From positions 1-33,601 of the forward strand of contig DATJQV010000090.1 in the NCBI GenBank assembly GCA_035505375.1: a DNA stretch of 33,601 nt, written 5' to 3'. The stretch comes from a bacterium. Lineage in GTDB: Bacteria > Hydrothermota > Tepidihabitantia > Tepidihabitantales > Tepidihabitantaceae. Position 1 is the stretch's first letter, and each line of letters opens with the position of its first letter. The position numbers were made by a program, and so were the translations under genes. The notes beneath the pieces were generated by a model, which was not told the DNA's origin, did no database searches, and worked only from the letters and a program-made list of their open reading frames with translations. Below are positions 6,816 through 15,701 of this stretch, piece by piece.

Positions 6816-8372
6816 ATTCCGCCCGGCCGTAATCGTCTGCGTGAGCACCTGCCGTCCAGTCACGTCGTATAGGTCAAGCGTCACCAGCCCGGCTTTGTGC
6901 AGGCTGTAGTGCACCGTGGCCAACTTCCCGAGCGGGTTGGGAGCAATCGACACCGACGGATGTCCGACAGCCGCGTTCTCGTCCGCGATGCCCGACATTC
7001 CCACGGACAATGACCTGACGAGAGTATCGTTTGCAGTGTTTCCGTCAAAAGGCAGTTGGGTGATGCCGGTCATGGTGTACGTGCCTACTGCCGGCTTGAC
7101 ACTGTCGGGAAAAGTCACGATGACCTGTTGACCGGCAGCGACCGGCCCGCTATTGGCCGAGCCTGAGTAGACGGTGTCGCGGGGGGGCGAGTTCCGGACG
7201 ATGCTGAATGTCACCGGGATGTTGTGGCGGTCAGCAAGACCCGCATTCCTGACGACGACCTGCGGGCTAAATGTCGTGTTGGAGTCAATCTGCTCCTGCG
7301 GGACGGTGATGTCCTTCACCGCGCCGTCGAGCAGCGGGCTGCCGCAGTAGGCGTCGATTCCGAAGTCCACGGATCTGTCCGTCCCGAAGACCCCCCATCG
7401 TTGGTGACCATCACCGTATATGCCCCAGTCGTTGCCGATATGAATCGTGTCTTTCATCGTATCCAGCGCCAAGCATGGGTAGGGCGGAGTGACACTCGTC
7501 TGGTAGTAGGACACGAAGAAGGTATCGTAGTCGACCACCACCGGCGGGTCAAAGTGCGCCTCATTCTTGCAGAAGGTCATCCACGTGTCAGCGTGAAGCT
7601 TTCCAACCCAGGCACCGAGCTCTCTCCCGGGGTTGCCGTGGGGTGAACCTTCGTCCGCGTACACCCTAACCTCTGCGTCGTAGTCCTCCGCGGTGTCGCT
7701 CTGCCAGCGTGTAATCCAGAGCACGGCCTTGCTTATGGTCAGCGGCCGCACCGGCGCCGCAAACCTCTCCGCAAGCTGGCTGCCCGCGGCGACCCAACTA
7801 ATGGCGTCCTCGAATGTCCCGTCGTTGTAGGTGAGGTGTTCCACGCCCCACCACTCCGTGACGGCGAAACGGCCAGCCTTCCGGTCGTTCGACGTATCCT
7901 GGTCCCCGGATAGTGCCGTGGCCATCGTGTCCAAGTACACGTTCTCCTGAGCCGGTGCGACCCAAGGTGGGAAAGCAACCGTGTCGACGCTGCCGGAATT
8001 GAGACTCGCAACATGAACAGTATCAGGCCCGTAGACTCTTGCGCCGGCCGCGGAATCGTACACAACACAGGTGACCGGAATGTTCGTCTGGGTCTGCGTA
8101 CCGAAGTTCTTCACCTCAGCGCGCGGGAACACCGTGTCGCCAGATGGGACGTACTCGCCCGGCGAGAGTATCTTCGAGACGCCAACATCGTTGTTGTACA
8201 TGAGGTGTGCGACCCGGAGTGACAGTGCATGAGGGTAGCTATGGCCGGCCAGGTCCGATATCCCCGGAATCGAAAGCGCACCTATGGCGCTCGGTCCGTG
8301 GCCTGTCAGGCCTGCGGCCAATCCTACCAAGACCAGCAGGCAGCCTATTGCGGTCAAACCTTGCCTGTACAC
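6711..8372 (-). CDS. Secreted CARDB-domain protein with C-terminal sorting module
   Basis: 553 residues, starting at GTG 8372 with AAGGAGGT 4-5 nt upstream. The signal peptide has the core LTAIGCLLVLVGLAAG. Two CARDB-like (cell-adhesion-related, seven-stranded) domains are visible. One is at ~55-165, with VGVSKILSPGEYVPSGDTVF and YLDTMATALSGDQDTSNDRK; the second is at ~350-450, with VKDITVPQEQIDSNTTFSPQ and FDGNTANDTLVRS. Between them lies a jelly-roll-like segment (~170-340: FAAPVRPLTISKAVLWITRW). The C-terminal ~85 residues (APNPLGKLATVHYSLHKAGL, LYDVTGRQVL, LDAGVYLVK, ending QKLIIEH) form the FlgD/T9SS-type sorting module. It is likely an extracellular adhesin or ligand-binding protein. 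The 3' end is a near-perfect duplicate of that of the next gene upstream. Confidence 0.82.
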   Translation of the reverse strand: MYRQGLTAIGCLLVLVGLAAGLTGHGPSAIGALSIPGISDLAGHSYPHALSLRVAHLMYNNDVGVSKILSPGEYVPSGDTVFPRAEVKNFGTQTQTNIPVTCVVYDSAAGARVYGPDTVHVASLNSGSVDTVAFPPWVAPAQENVYLDTMATALSGDQDTSNDRKAGRFAVTEWWGVEHLTYNDGTFEDAISWVAAGSQLAERFAAPVRPLTISKAVLWITRWQSDTAEDYDAEVRVYADEGSPHGNPGRELGAWVGKLHADTWMTFCKNEAHFDPPVVVDYDTFFVSYYQTSVTPPYPCLALDTMKDTIHIGNDWGIYGDGHQRWGVFGTDRSVDFGIDAYCGSPLLDGAVKDITVPQEQIDSNTTFSPQVVVRNAGLADRHNIPVTFSIVRNSPPRDTVYSGSANSGPVAAGQQVIVTFPDSVKPAVGTYTMTGITQLPFDGNTANDTLVRSLSVGMSGIADENAAVGHPSVSIAPNPLGKLATVHYSLHKAGLVTLDLYDVTGRQVLTQTITAGRNGTANLDLRKLDAGVYLVKVATDGFSTTQKLIIEH

Positions 8373-8486
8373 AACTACCTCCTTCTGGATGGCTATGCCC
8401 GCCAGTCAGCGTGCGAGCTTCGTGCCCGCCGTTCCGGGGGCAAGCTATCGCAGTTGTCCAGCCACAGTATCGGCTGGGCTGCCTTG

Positions 8487-8515
8487 ATTGTAGCCCTCCC
8501 GCCCGTCATTGTCAA
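8487..8515 (-). promoter_or_regulatory. Promoter of the CARDB protein gene
   Basis: On the minus strand: -35 TTGACA (8510-8515), 17-nt spacer, -10 TACAAT (8487-8492), one base short of full consensus. The predicted 5' leader is ~108 nt. It sits directly downstream of the 177-bp cassette that ends the preceding gene. Confidence 0.7.
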
Positions 8516-8522
8516 GCCGTCT

Positions 8523-8699
8523 GGAATCCTAAGGCTGCCGCCCAAATGGCAGGGGCGGGTCAAAGACCCGCCCCTGTGAACCGTTTGGTTCGGTCTAGTG
8601 CTCGATGATGAGCTTCTGCGTGGTGCTGAAGCCGTCGGTCGCGACCTTGACCAGGTACACGCCCGCGTCCAGCTTGCGCAGGTCGAGATTCGCGGTACC
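8523..8699 (-). repeat. 177-bp 3' cassette, copy 2
   Basis: The partner of 6639-6815. It covers the last ~35 codons of the 2,254-aa gene, its TAG stop and hairpin 8551-8575. The only coding-part difference I see is one base (CCTTGACC versus CCTTAACC). Confidence 0.9.
8551..8575 (-). terminator. Hairpin terminator of the giant beta-helix gene
   Basis: The same perfect 11-bp stem and AAA loop as 6667-6691, ~20 nt beyond the stop codon. It separates the giant gene from the promoter at 8487-8515. Confidence 0.6.
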
Positions 8700-11600
8700 C
8701 GAACGACCGGCAGCCATCGTCTGTTCGAAGACCGTCCGGCCGGTCACGTCAAAGACCGACAACGTGGCCAGTCCGGCCTTCGGCAGGTTGTAGCGCACGG
8801 TCGCGAGTCCGCCCATGAGCGGATTCGGAGCTATCGCAAACGACGGGTTCGCGATGTCGAAGGTTCCGGCAGCGACGCCGTCACGGTTCGGCTCACGCGG
8901 AGCCGGCATGCCCCAGAACGGACGGAAGCGCCAGAACTCGTTCGTCCGGTTGCCCTTGAAGGCAAACATGCCCGTGTAGGGATAGTGGGTCAGAGCGCCG
9001 CCCGCCGAGACCCTTCTTCGGGAGCCGGTATTGCCGATTGTCGGAATCGAAGGCATCGCCTGCCAGGAATCGCCCTGCGTGTAGTAGCGCCAGAACTCGG
9101 TGGTGTTGCCGCCCTTGAGCGTGTAGATGGCACCATCTTCGGAAGTCGTAGCGCAGGAGCCGTCCTTGGCTTTCTTGGCACCTTCCGGTCCGGGAACCGG
9201 CATCGGGTGGATCTTGACGTTGGTGAGCCACGTATCGGCGTCGGTATTGAACTCGTACATCTCGTGGTACTGCGCCTTGAAGACGTAGAGCACGTGGTTG
9301 GTGGGGTCGGGATCAGGAACCATCCATGAACCCGCGTTGTATTTGAGGTGGTAGCCGGGTCCGGCCGGAGCGTTGAGCAACGTCGTCCAGCTGTCGTTAG
9401 CGGGGTTGAACTTGTAGAACTCGTTCCGGTAGCCTTTGAGCAGGTAGACGTAGCCGACATCCTTCTTCATGCCCCAGGCGAGCGCGGCGCCTTCGCGCAC
9501 CTTCTTGCCTGATGACCCGTACGGCACGTTCGCCATCTGGATCCAGGTGTCGGTCGCGGCGACGTACTGATAGAACCCGACGGTGTTGTTGCCCTTGGTC
9601 AGGTAGAGCTTGCCGTTGCCGTCGGTGCAGAGAGCCGAACCCTTGTACGGCATCTTGCCCTCGGCGCCATACGGTTCCTCGGCCAGAGTGACCCAGGTCC
9701 CGGTCGCCACGTTGTATGAGTAGAAGTCGCCCGACTTGTTACCCTTCGACGCGTAGATCAGGTCGGTGCTCCCATCGTAGGTGAGACAGCCACCGTCCTT
9801 GATCGGCTTGCCGGAAGGTCCCTTCGGCAGAGGGGTCATTTCAGCCCACCCTGACGGCGCCGACGACGAGACGATGCCGGAACCATGCGCCGTATCGTTG
9901 ACCGGATTGCGGTCGTAGTTGTGTATCGTGTAAGCAACGACCTTGTAAGGACCCACCGGGCTTGCGTCCCAGGCCTCGGTGAAGACGTGCGTGACGGTGT
10001 CCCCGGCTCCGAGTACGATGCCGGTCTCGGTTGTGTCGTAGTCGGTTGCCGTCCCGCTCGTGATGATACACCGGAGGCTGAACGTAGCCGGTGAGCGACC
10101 GTTGTTCTTCAACATGACGGTCGGATACACGGTCGTGTCCTGGGCGATGTGACCGTTCGGTTTCACCATCGCCGTCGCGCTCAGGTCAATGCTGACCACT
10201 GCACCCGTAGCGTGCGCGGTGTCGTTCGTCGAGTCGTCATCCATCGCATTCATCGTGTACGCGGTGACCGTGTAGTCGCCCAGCGGGTCAGCTTCCCAGG
10301 TCTTGGCGAACACCCGGGTAACCGAGTCGTGGGGAGCGAGATGGATACTGGTCTCGGTCGTATCGTAGGCGGTCGTCGCGCCGCTCTTGATGAGGCAACG
10401 GACGCTGAAGTTGGCGTCGGCGGTGCCGTAGTTCCTCAGTTTGAAGCTCGGCGCGATTACCGTGTCCTCGATGATGGTGTCCTTCGGCGACAGCAGGGCC
10501 GACACTCCGATGTCGAGGTGCTGGACATTGAACGACTTCTGTACGTAGTTGTTGGTCGAGTCGTAGTCACCGCCCTTCGTAACCCGGCACGCGCCCGTAT
10601 AGTAGCCGTCGACGGTCGGATTCCATGACTTGAGGTAGGCCAGTGTCTCCGTTTGGCCCGCGGCAAGAGTAACGCTCTGAATCGTATCATAGACGAACGA
10701 CTCAGGGCTGGCCGTCTTGAGGCCAGGAACCTTGCCGGTCTGGGAATTCGTGCCGGTAAGCCCGGTCGAGCCCCGGCCCGGAGTACCCGCGAGTGGAGCG
10801 CCCGAGCCGCTGTTGCGGGTCGTGCTCTGCCCTGAAGTGCTGCCGATTCCCTTGCTCGCGCCGTTTTGCGCGGTCGGGCCCTGACTCAGGCCCATGCCGA
10901 CCGCTGCGCCGACACTGCCTTGCGCGACCAGACCTCGGCTCTGGGTCCTGCCAACCTGACTGCCGACGTTGGTTTGTGCGGCGAGGCCCTGGCTGGGCAC
11001 GCTGCCCACCGGAGCGACAGCGCCGCTCGCGGGAGCAGAGTTCTGGCCTGCGGGCTGACCGGACGGAGCGTTGCTCAGCATGGAGGCTGAATCCAGATTG
11101 ATGGTGAACTCAGCATTGAACGTAGCCGGCAACAGGCCGTTGTTGCGGAGGATGGCCTTCGGATTGAGCGGCCAGTTCCGCCAGAGCGTGCCGACCGGCG
11201 CGAGGATACCGTACACCCCGACGTCCACCGGCACGATGATGAAGTTCGACCTGGCCGTATCGTTCGACGCCACCGTATCACAAATCAGCTTGTGGTAGGA
11301 CTTGGCACTGTAGTGCGAATCGGCGACGGTCGGAACAAATGCGGTGAAGTTGATGGTCGCCGAGTCGCCGGGGTTGGTCGTGCGCTGGGCCGAGTCGAGG
11401 TAGACCTGCGTGCCGTTCCGCGCGATGGCCATGTAGACGTAGTAGGTCGCCGAGCCCCTGCCGGCGACGTGCTTGAACGCCACGCTGGGCACGATGGTGT
11501 CGTAGTTGGCGTGAGTGCCGGTCGGCTGCAGTATCGACCGGGCCGCCATGTCAACCAGGACCTCGTCGGCTCCGATGTCCGGCGTGTTCTTCGTCCGCGA

Positions 11601-14600
11601 GTCGCCGTCGATGTCCGTCGTGAACGGAGCATAGGCCCGGCCGGCGTTGATGCACGGCGACATGACGCCGATGTGCGCGTCGGTCGCGCTGACATACTGC
11701 GGGTCAGCGTTGATGCTGTTCGTGTCCCTGAGTGACAGCGCCTGCCAGGCCGCCAGCGTCATCGCGCCAATCGGTGAATGGTAGATAACGCCGGATCCGC
11801 CGCCGTTCAAGAAGTAGTCGTTGTTGTTAGTCGTGGTTGGGTACGTGTCACCGGTCGCCGCCACGTAGTTGTACAGCGCATACGAATTGGCCTGGAAGAT
11901 GTTGTCGTTGAGCTTCCAACTGAAGTCGTAGGAGGCGTAGACGCCGTATGAACTGGAGGCGCTACCGCGGAAGGTGTTGAACACGATCTGCGGGTTAGTC
12001 TGGTAGTACAGGTAGAGGCCGTAGCTGGTGTAGCCCCTGATCAGGTTGTTCGCCACGACGTTGTTCACGCCGTACGGCGACGTCGTGTAGCCGTACAGGT
12101 AGATGCCGTAGCTCGAGGTGGCGTTGATGGTATTGTTGAGAATCGAGTCGTAGCTGCCGTAGTTTGAGTAGATGCCCGAGCCGTTGTTGAAGATGTTATT
12201 CTTGATACGGAGAGTATCCTCGTAGTATGAGTAGACTCCGTAACTGGAGGTCGTGAAATTGTTGTTGGCAATGACGTTGCACCGGCTGTAAGGCGACGAA
12301 GTGTAGCCGTACGCATAGACGCCGTAGGAAGAACCGGTAGTGGTGTTGCTAAGTATCGAGTCGTAGCTGCCGTAGTACGTCATGATCGAGTAGGAGCCGC
12401 CGGTGAAGCTGTTGTTCTTGATGCGCATGCTGTCCTCGTAGTAGGTGTACATGCCGTAGCTGCCGCCCGAGAACGTGTTGTTGGCGACGATGTTGCAGTG
12501 GCTGTAGGGCGCGGAGGAGTAGCCATAAAGGTACAGGCCGTAACTGGAAGTCGCGGTAAGGGTATTGTTGGCTAGTGTATCATAGCTGCCGTAGTAGGAC
12601 ATGATCGGGTTCGGACCGTTGATGATGTTGCCCTTGATGCGCATGCTGTCCTGGTAGTAGGTGTAGATCCCGTAGCTGGTGAACGCGGATATGGTGTTGT
12701 AGGTGAGGAAGTTCCGCTTGGTGTAGGACCCGACCGTGGAGTAGCCGTAGATGTACATTCCGTACGTGCCGCCGGTGATGACGTTATAGGTGAGTGTGTC
12801 GTCATCCGAGTAGTAGCTGTAGATGCCGTAGTACGTGCCGGACGACGGGCCGATGATAGTGTCGTAGGAAATGGAGCACGTATCGCACCCATCATAGGGC
12901 GACACCGACGTAACGCCATACATGTAGATGCCGTAGGTCGTGGACCCGGTCATCCTGAACCCCGTGATGCGCACGCGTTTGTTGCGCAGCATGTAGAAGT
13001 TGTACGCGTCGCCCCCTGCGTCCAAAGTCGCGCTCTGGCCAGGATAGACCCGGAAGGTCAGCCAGTTCGTGCCGTTGGCGAGTCCATACAGGTTGACTGA
13101 ACCGGTATACGTGCCGTTGTAGACGTCGAACTGAACGGCACCAGCGAAGCCCCGCACCGCGAGTGCGTAGACTGCCTGGGTTACGCTCGTGAAATCGCCG
13201 CCGCCTGCCTGCTTGATCGTATACACGCCGCTCATCGGGCCGCCCCAGTTGAACGTGTGCTCGTCGGCACCCATGTCATACTTGCCCGGCCCGGGAGCCG
13301 AATCACGCAACTCCTGGTCGATGTCGCGGGTGATACCGCTGATGTTGGTCGCCGAGTCGATGCAGGGCGAGCCGTCCTGCAGGTGCGGATTCACGACGCT
13401 ACCGACCTTCGGGTCGCGGTTGATGCCGTTCGCTTCGTATCCGCCGGACCGCAGGGTTGCCCAGGTCTTGGCGCTGTTCACATACGCGATGTACGTGCCG
13501 CTCGGATACCAGTAGCAGTTATAGTTAAGGCAACTGGTCGGTGGCGTCGAACTGCCGTACAGGTACATCGCATAGTACGACGTCGTGGTGTTACCATTGT
13601 AGAAGATGTTGTTGCGGAATGTGGGCGCGGTCTGGTTGTAATAGTACTCGTAGACGTCGTAGTTGCAGCTCGGGCTGTAGATGGTGTTGTAGTAATACAG
13701 GTTACCCGAGTTGTAGTACGAGTAGATGCCGTACGACGTGAATCCAACGATGAAGTTGTTGATGAAGACGTTCGGTCCTGAGGGATAGGCCGCGGAGGCG
13801 TAGGTGTAAATGCCGTAGCTGGAGCCCGCGTAGAGCTGGCAGTCCACGACCGAATCATAGTTGCATGAATAATACAAGTAGATCGGGTTGACCCCGTTGA
13901 AGACGCAGCGCCGGAAGGTAATCGTGTCGTTGCCCTTGTAGGCCGCAGAACCGCTGGTCAGTGTCTGGCAATAGGCGCCGTAGCTCGTGTAGCCCGAGAA
14001 TATCAGGTCAGTGAACTTGACCTTGCTCACCTGAGTCAGGTACGCGTCGTACGAGGTGGCGGCGTTTATCACCACCCGGTCGGTCACTCCGGACGCCGTG
14101 TGAGCCTTGATATTCAGGAAGTAGCTGCCGTTGTACAGGTCCACCAACCGGATCTGCTCATTGTACGTCCCGGCGTAGACCTCCAAGGTGATGTCCCCGG
14201 CGAAGCCTTTGCCCCAGATGTCATACATGGCATCGAAGAAGGTCTTGTAGTTGCCGGTGCCGTCCTTCTTGATGGTGTAGGTGCCGCTCATTCCCGTGGG
14301 CGGGCCGGTGTACTCGTCCGCGCCGATGTCCGGCCAGTTCGAGGTACGCGAGTCACCGTCAAAGTCGGTCGTGATGCCTGAAATCGTGTCGCCGGCATTG
14401 ATGCACGGCGAACCCGCTTTCAGGTGCGGGTTCCACCCGCCGCCGCAGATCGGGTCGGCCGAAATGCTCAGCGAGTCGTACCCGGTCGCCTGCCAGGCGG
14501 CCAGGGTTGAGTAAGTCGTGCTATTGTAGTAGGCAACACTGGAGGAAGGGTAAAGGTCGTTCCTTCTGACTGTCATATGGTTCAGGTCCAGCGTGCAGCC

Positions 14601-15359
14601 GGTCGAGAAATAGTAGCAATAGCTGGTGGGCATCTTGAAGATGTTGCCCCTCATTTGCCAGCGCGTGCCGTAGTAGGCGTAGATGCCGTACGACGGGCTG
14701 CCGACGATCGTGTTGTCGTAGAGCTCCAGCGAGTCGTTGTAGTACGAATAGATGAAGTAGCTCGTAGGACCCCAGCAGAAGTTGTTCGAGGCGTGGTTAT
14801 GCTTCGAAATCGGCGACGACGTGCCGTAGAAGTAGATGCCGACCGACGTGGAGCCGAAGGTGCAACCCACGACTGAGTCGTAGCTGGCGTAGTACATCAT
14901 CGCGCCGTAGCTGCCGCTCATTATCTTGCAGCCCTGGAGCTTGGTGTTGCTGGAATAGTAGTCGTAGATGCCGTAGGACGAAGGACGCAGCGTCAGGTTC
15001 TTGATCTTGACGTTGTTGGTGTAGTAGATGTAGAAGCAGTAGGACACTGAGGTCCCGCCTACAATGACCTCGCCCTGACCGGGCGCCTTATCGAAGGTCA
15101 CGCTGTAGGTGCTGTCACCCGCATAGTTCTGCAGGTAGCAGATACCCTCGTCGTAGGTGCCTGCAAACGCCAGGAAGGTGACGTTGCCGCTCAACCCTCC
15201 CTGTGTCTGCAAAGCGTTTCCCGCCGCGACGAACGATGGGAAGGTGTCAGCCATGGTGACACCCTTCTTGATATAGTATGTCCCGCTCATTGTCGCCACC
15301 GCCGTTCCCACGGTGAGCAGCAACAAAAGCAGGGCGAGCGATGACGTTCTTTTCGCCAT
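8595..15359 (-). CDS. Giant secreted Tyr-rich beta-helix / CARDB / Kelch protein with sorting module
   Basis: 2,254 residues. ATG at 15359 follows AAAGGAGG, then the signal peptide MAKRTSSLALLLLLLTVGTA. Three modules each begin MSG.Y.IK (near residues 23, 356 and 708), and the β-helix regions end with DGSPCI/SPCINAG plus DIGADE. They are right-handed parallel beta-helices of very Tyr-rich coils (SYGIYTYY, YGSYDSI). The third contains at least three ~72-residue repeats (YY.DSMRIK.N near 902, 974, 1049). Then come CARDB-like domains (~1257-1835), one interrupted by a Gly/Ser/Gln-rich insert (~1429-1552). A Kelch-type propeller follows (~1838-2148: GSTDLIYASKGNKSGDFYSY), then a sorting module ending KLIIEH. 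It is probably a surface adhesin or polysaccharide-interacting protein. Repetition raises a small risk of assembly collapse. Confidence 0.88.
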   Translation of the reverse strand: MAKRTSSLALLLLLLTVGTAVATMSGTYYIKKGVTMADTFPSFVAAGNALQTQGGLSGNVTFLAFAGTYDEGICYLQNYAGDSTYSVTFDKAPGQGEVIVGGTSVSYCFYIYYTNNVKIKNLTLRPSSYGIYDYYSSNTKLQGCKIMSGSYGAMMYYASYDSVVGCTFGSTSVGIYFYGTSSPISKHNHASNNFCWGPTSYFIYSYYNDSLELYDNTIVGSPSYGIYAYYGTRWQMRGNIFKMPTSYCYYFSTGCTLDLNHMTVRRNDLYPSSSVAYYNSTTYSTLAAWQATGYDSLSISADPICGGGWNPHLKAGSPCINAGDTISGITTDFDGDSRTSNWPDIGADEYTGPPTGMSGTYTIKKDGTGNYKTFFDAMYDIWGKGFAGDITLEVYAGTYNEQIRLVDLYNGSYFLNIKAHTASGVTDRVVINAATSYDAYLTQVSKVKFTDLIFSGYTSYGAYCQTLTSGSAAYKGNDTITFRRCVFNGVNPIYLYYSCNYDSVVDCQLYAGSSYGIYTYASAAYPSGPNVFINNFIVGFTSYGIYSYYNSGNLYYYNTIYSPSCNYDVYEYYYNQTAPTFRNNIFYNGNTTTSYYAMYLYGSSTPPTSCLNYNCYWYPSGTYIAYVNSAKTWATLRSGGYEANGINRDPKVGSVVNPHLQDGSPCIDSATNISGITRDIDQELRDSAPGPGKYDMGADEHTFNWGGPMSGVYTIKQAGGGDFTSVTQAVYALAVRGFAGAVQFDVYNGTYTGSVNLYGLANGTNWLTFRVYPGQSATLDAGGDAYNFYMLRNKRVRITGFRMTGSTTYGIYMYGVTSVSPYDGCDTCSISYDTIIGPSSGTYYGIYSYYSDDDTLTYNVITGGTYGMYIYGYSTVGSYTKRNFLTYNTISAFTSYGIYTYYQDSMRIKGNIINGPNPIMSYYGSYDTLANNTLTATSSYGLYLYGYSSAPYSHCNIVANNTFSGGSYGMYTYYEDSMRIKNNSFTGGSYSIMTYYGSYDSILSNTTTGSSYGVYAYGYTSSPYSRCNVIANNNFTTSSYGVYSYYEDTLRIKNNIFNNGSGIYSNYGSYDSILNNTINATSSYGIYLYGYTTSPYGVNNVVANNLIRGYTSYGLYLYYQTNPQIVFNTFRGSASSSYGVYASYDFSWKLNDNIFQANSYALYNYVAATGDTYPTTTNNNDYFLNGGGSGVIYHSPIGAMTLAAWQALSLRDTNSINADPQYVSATDAHIGVMSPCINAGRAYAPFTTDIDGDSRTKNTPDIGADEVLVDMAARSILQPTGTHANYDTIVPSVAFKHVAGRGSATYYVYMAIARNGTQVYLDSAQRTTNPGDSATINFTAFVPTVADSHYSAKSYHKLICDTVASNDTARSNFIIVPVDVGVYGILAPVGTLWRNWPLNPKAILRNNGLLPATFNAEFTINLDSASMLSNAPSGQPAGQNSAPASGAVAPVGSVPSQGLAAQTNVGSQVGRTQSRGLVAQGSVGAAVGMGLSQGPTAQNGASKGIGSTSGQSTTRNSGSGAPLAGTPGRGSTGLTGTNSQTGKVPGLKTASPESFVYDTIQSVTLAAGQTETLAYLKSWNPTVDGYYTGACRVTKGGDYDSTNNYVQKSFNVQHLDIGVSALLSPKDTIIEDTVIAPSFKLRNYGTADANFSVRCLIKSGATTAYDTTETSIHLAPHDSVTRVFAKTWEADPLGDYTVTAYTMNAMDDDSTNDTAHATGAVVSIDLSATAMVKPNGHIAQDTTVYPTVMLKNNGRSPATFSLRCIITSGTATDYDTTETGIVLGAGDTVTHVFTEAWDASPVGPYKVVAYTIHNYDRNPVNDTAHGSGIVSSSAPSGWAEMTPLPKGPSGKPIKDGGCLTYDGSTDLIYASKGNKSGDFYSYNVATGTWVTLAEEPYGAEGKMPYKGSALCTDGNGKLYLTKGNNTVGFYQYVAATDTWIQMANVPYGSSGKKVREGAALAWGMKKDVGYVYLLKGYRNEFYKFNPANDSWTTLLNAPAGPGYHLKYNAGSWMVPDPDPTNHVLYVFKAQYHEMYEFNTDADTWLTNVKIHPMPVPGPEGAKKAKDGSCATTSEDGAIYTLKGGNTTEFWRYYTQGDSWQAMPSIPTIGNTGSRRRVSAGGALTHYPYTGMFAFKGNRTNEFWRFRPFWGMPAPREPNRDGVAAGTFDIANPSFAIAPNPLMGGLATVRYNLPKAGLATLSVFDVTGRTVFEQTMAAGRSGTANLDLRKLDAGVYLVKVATDGFSTTQKLIIEH
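11990..12665 (-). repeat. Internal ~216-bp repeats encoding beta-helix coils
   Basis: Within the giant gene, units of ~72 codons recur, each with a YYEDSMRIKNN-type block, a YYGSYDSILSNT-type block and an SSYGVYAYGYTSSPYS block followed by CNVIANN. At least three full copies are visible between about residues 900 and 1120. The unit boundaries are approximate. Confidence 0.65.
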
Positions 15360-15501
15360 CTATCCGCCTCCTTTGAATCGATCCGTTCCTTGCCTCGGCA
15401 TCCGCGGCAACGGACCTGCGCCTCAGAGCCCCGCCCTGGAGCCCGTGTCTGTACCCTTGCTTGGCAGTGAGGAGTAACCCGTTGCCGGGTGCGCTGGCCG
15501 A

Positions 15502-15529
15502 ATCTTACCCCCCACCCCTCCGATGTCAA
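15502..15529 (-). promoter_or_regulatory. Promoter of the giant beta-helix gene
   Basis: On the minus strand: -35 TTGACA (15524-15529), 16-nt G-rich spacer, -10 TAAGAT (15502-15507). The predicted 5' leader is ~135 nt. The gene-free stretch 15360-15701 also holds a small hairpin (CGCGGC-ATA-GCCGCG, 15573-15587) and the terminator 15655-15678; I see nothing else in it. Confidence 0.65.
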
Positions 15530-15654
15530 GCACGGACATGAGCACTACGTGCCGGGTTCGGCGCGTCAATCCCGCGGCATAGCCGCGCGGTCAGTCGGAA
15601 CACGCCGATTCCGGCCTATTGGCTGTCTTCCGACGACTGAGATGTCCTGAAAAG

Positions 15655-15678
15655 TCTGCCCGCGTTTCCGCGGGCAGA
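15655..15678 (-). terminator. Intrinsic terminator of the BNR propeller gene
   Basis: A 10-bp perfect stem TCTGCCCGCG / CGCGGGCAGA with a 4-nt loop, followed on the minus strand by CTTTTC. It lies ~24 nt after the stop codon at 15702. This is the best terminator in the window because it has a short U-run. Confidence 0.7.
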
Positions 15679-15701
15679 ATGGAGAGATGCGACTGCTCGA
15701 C

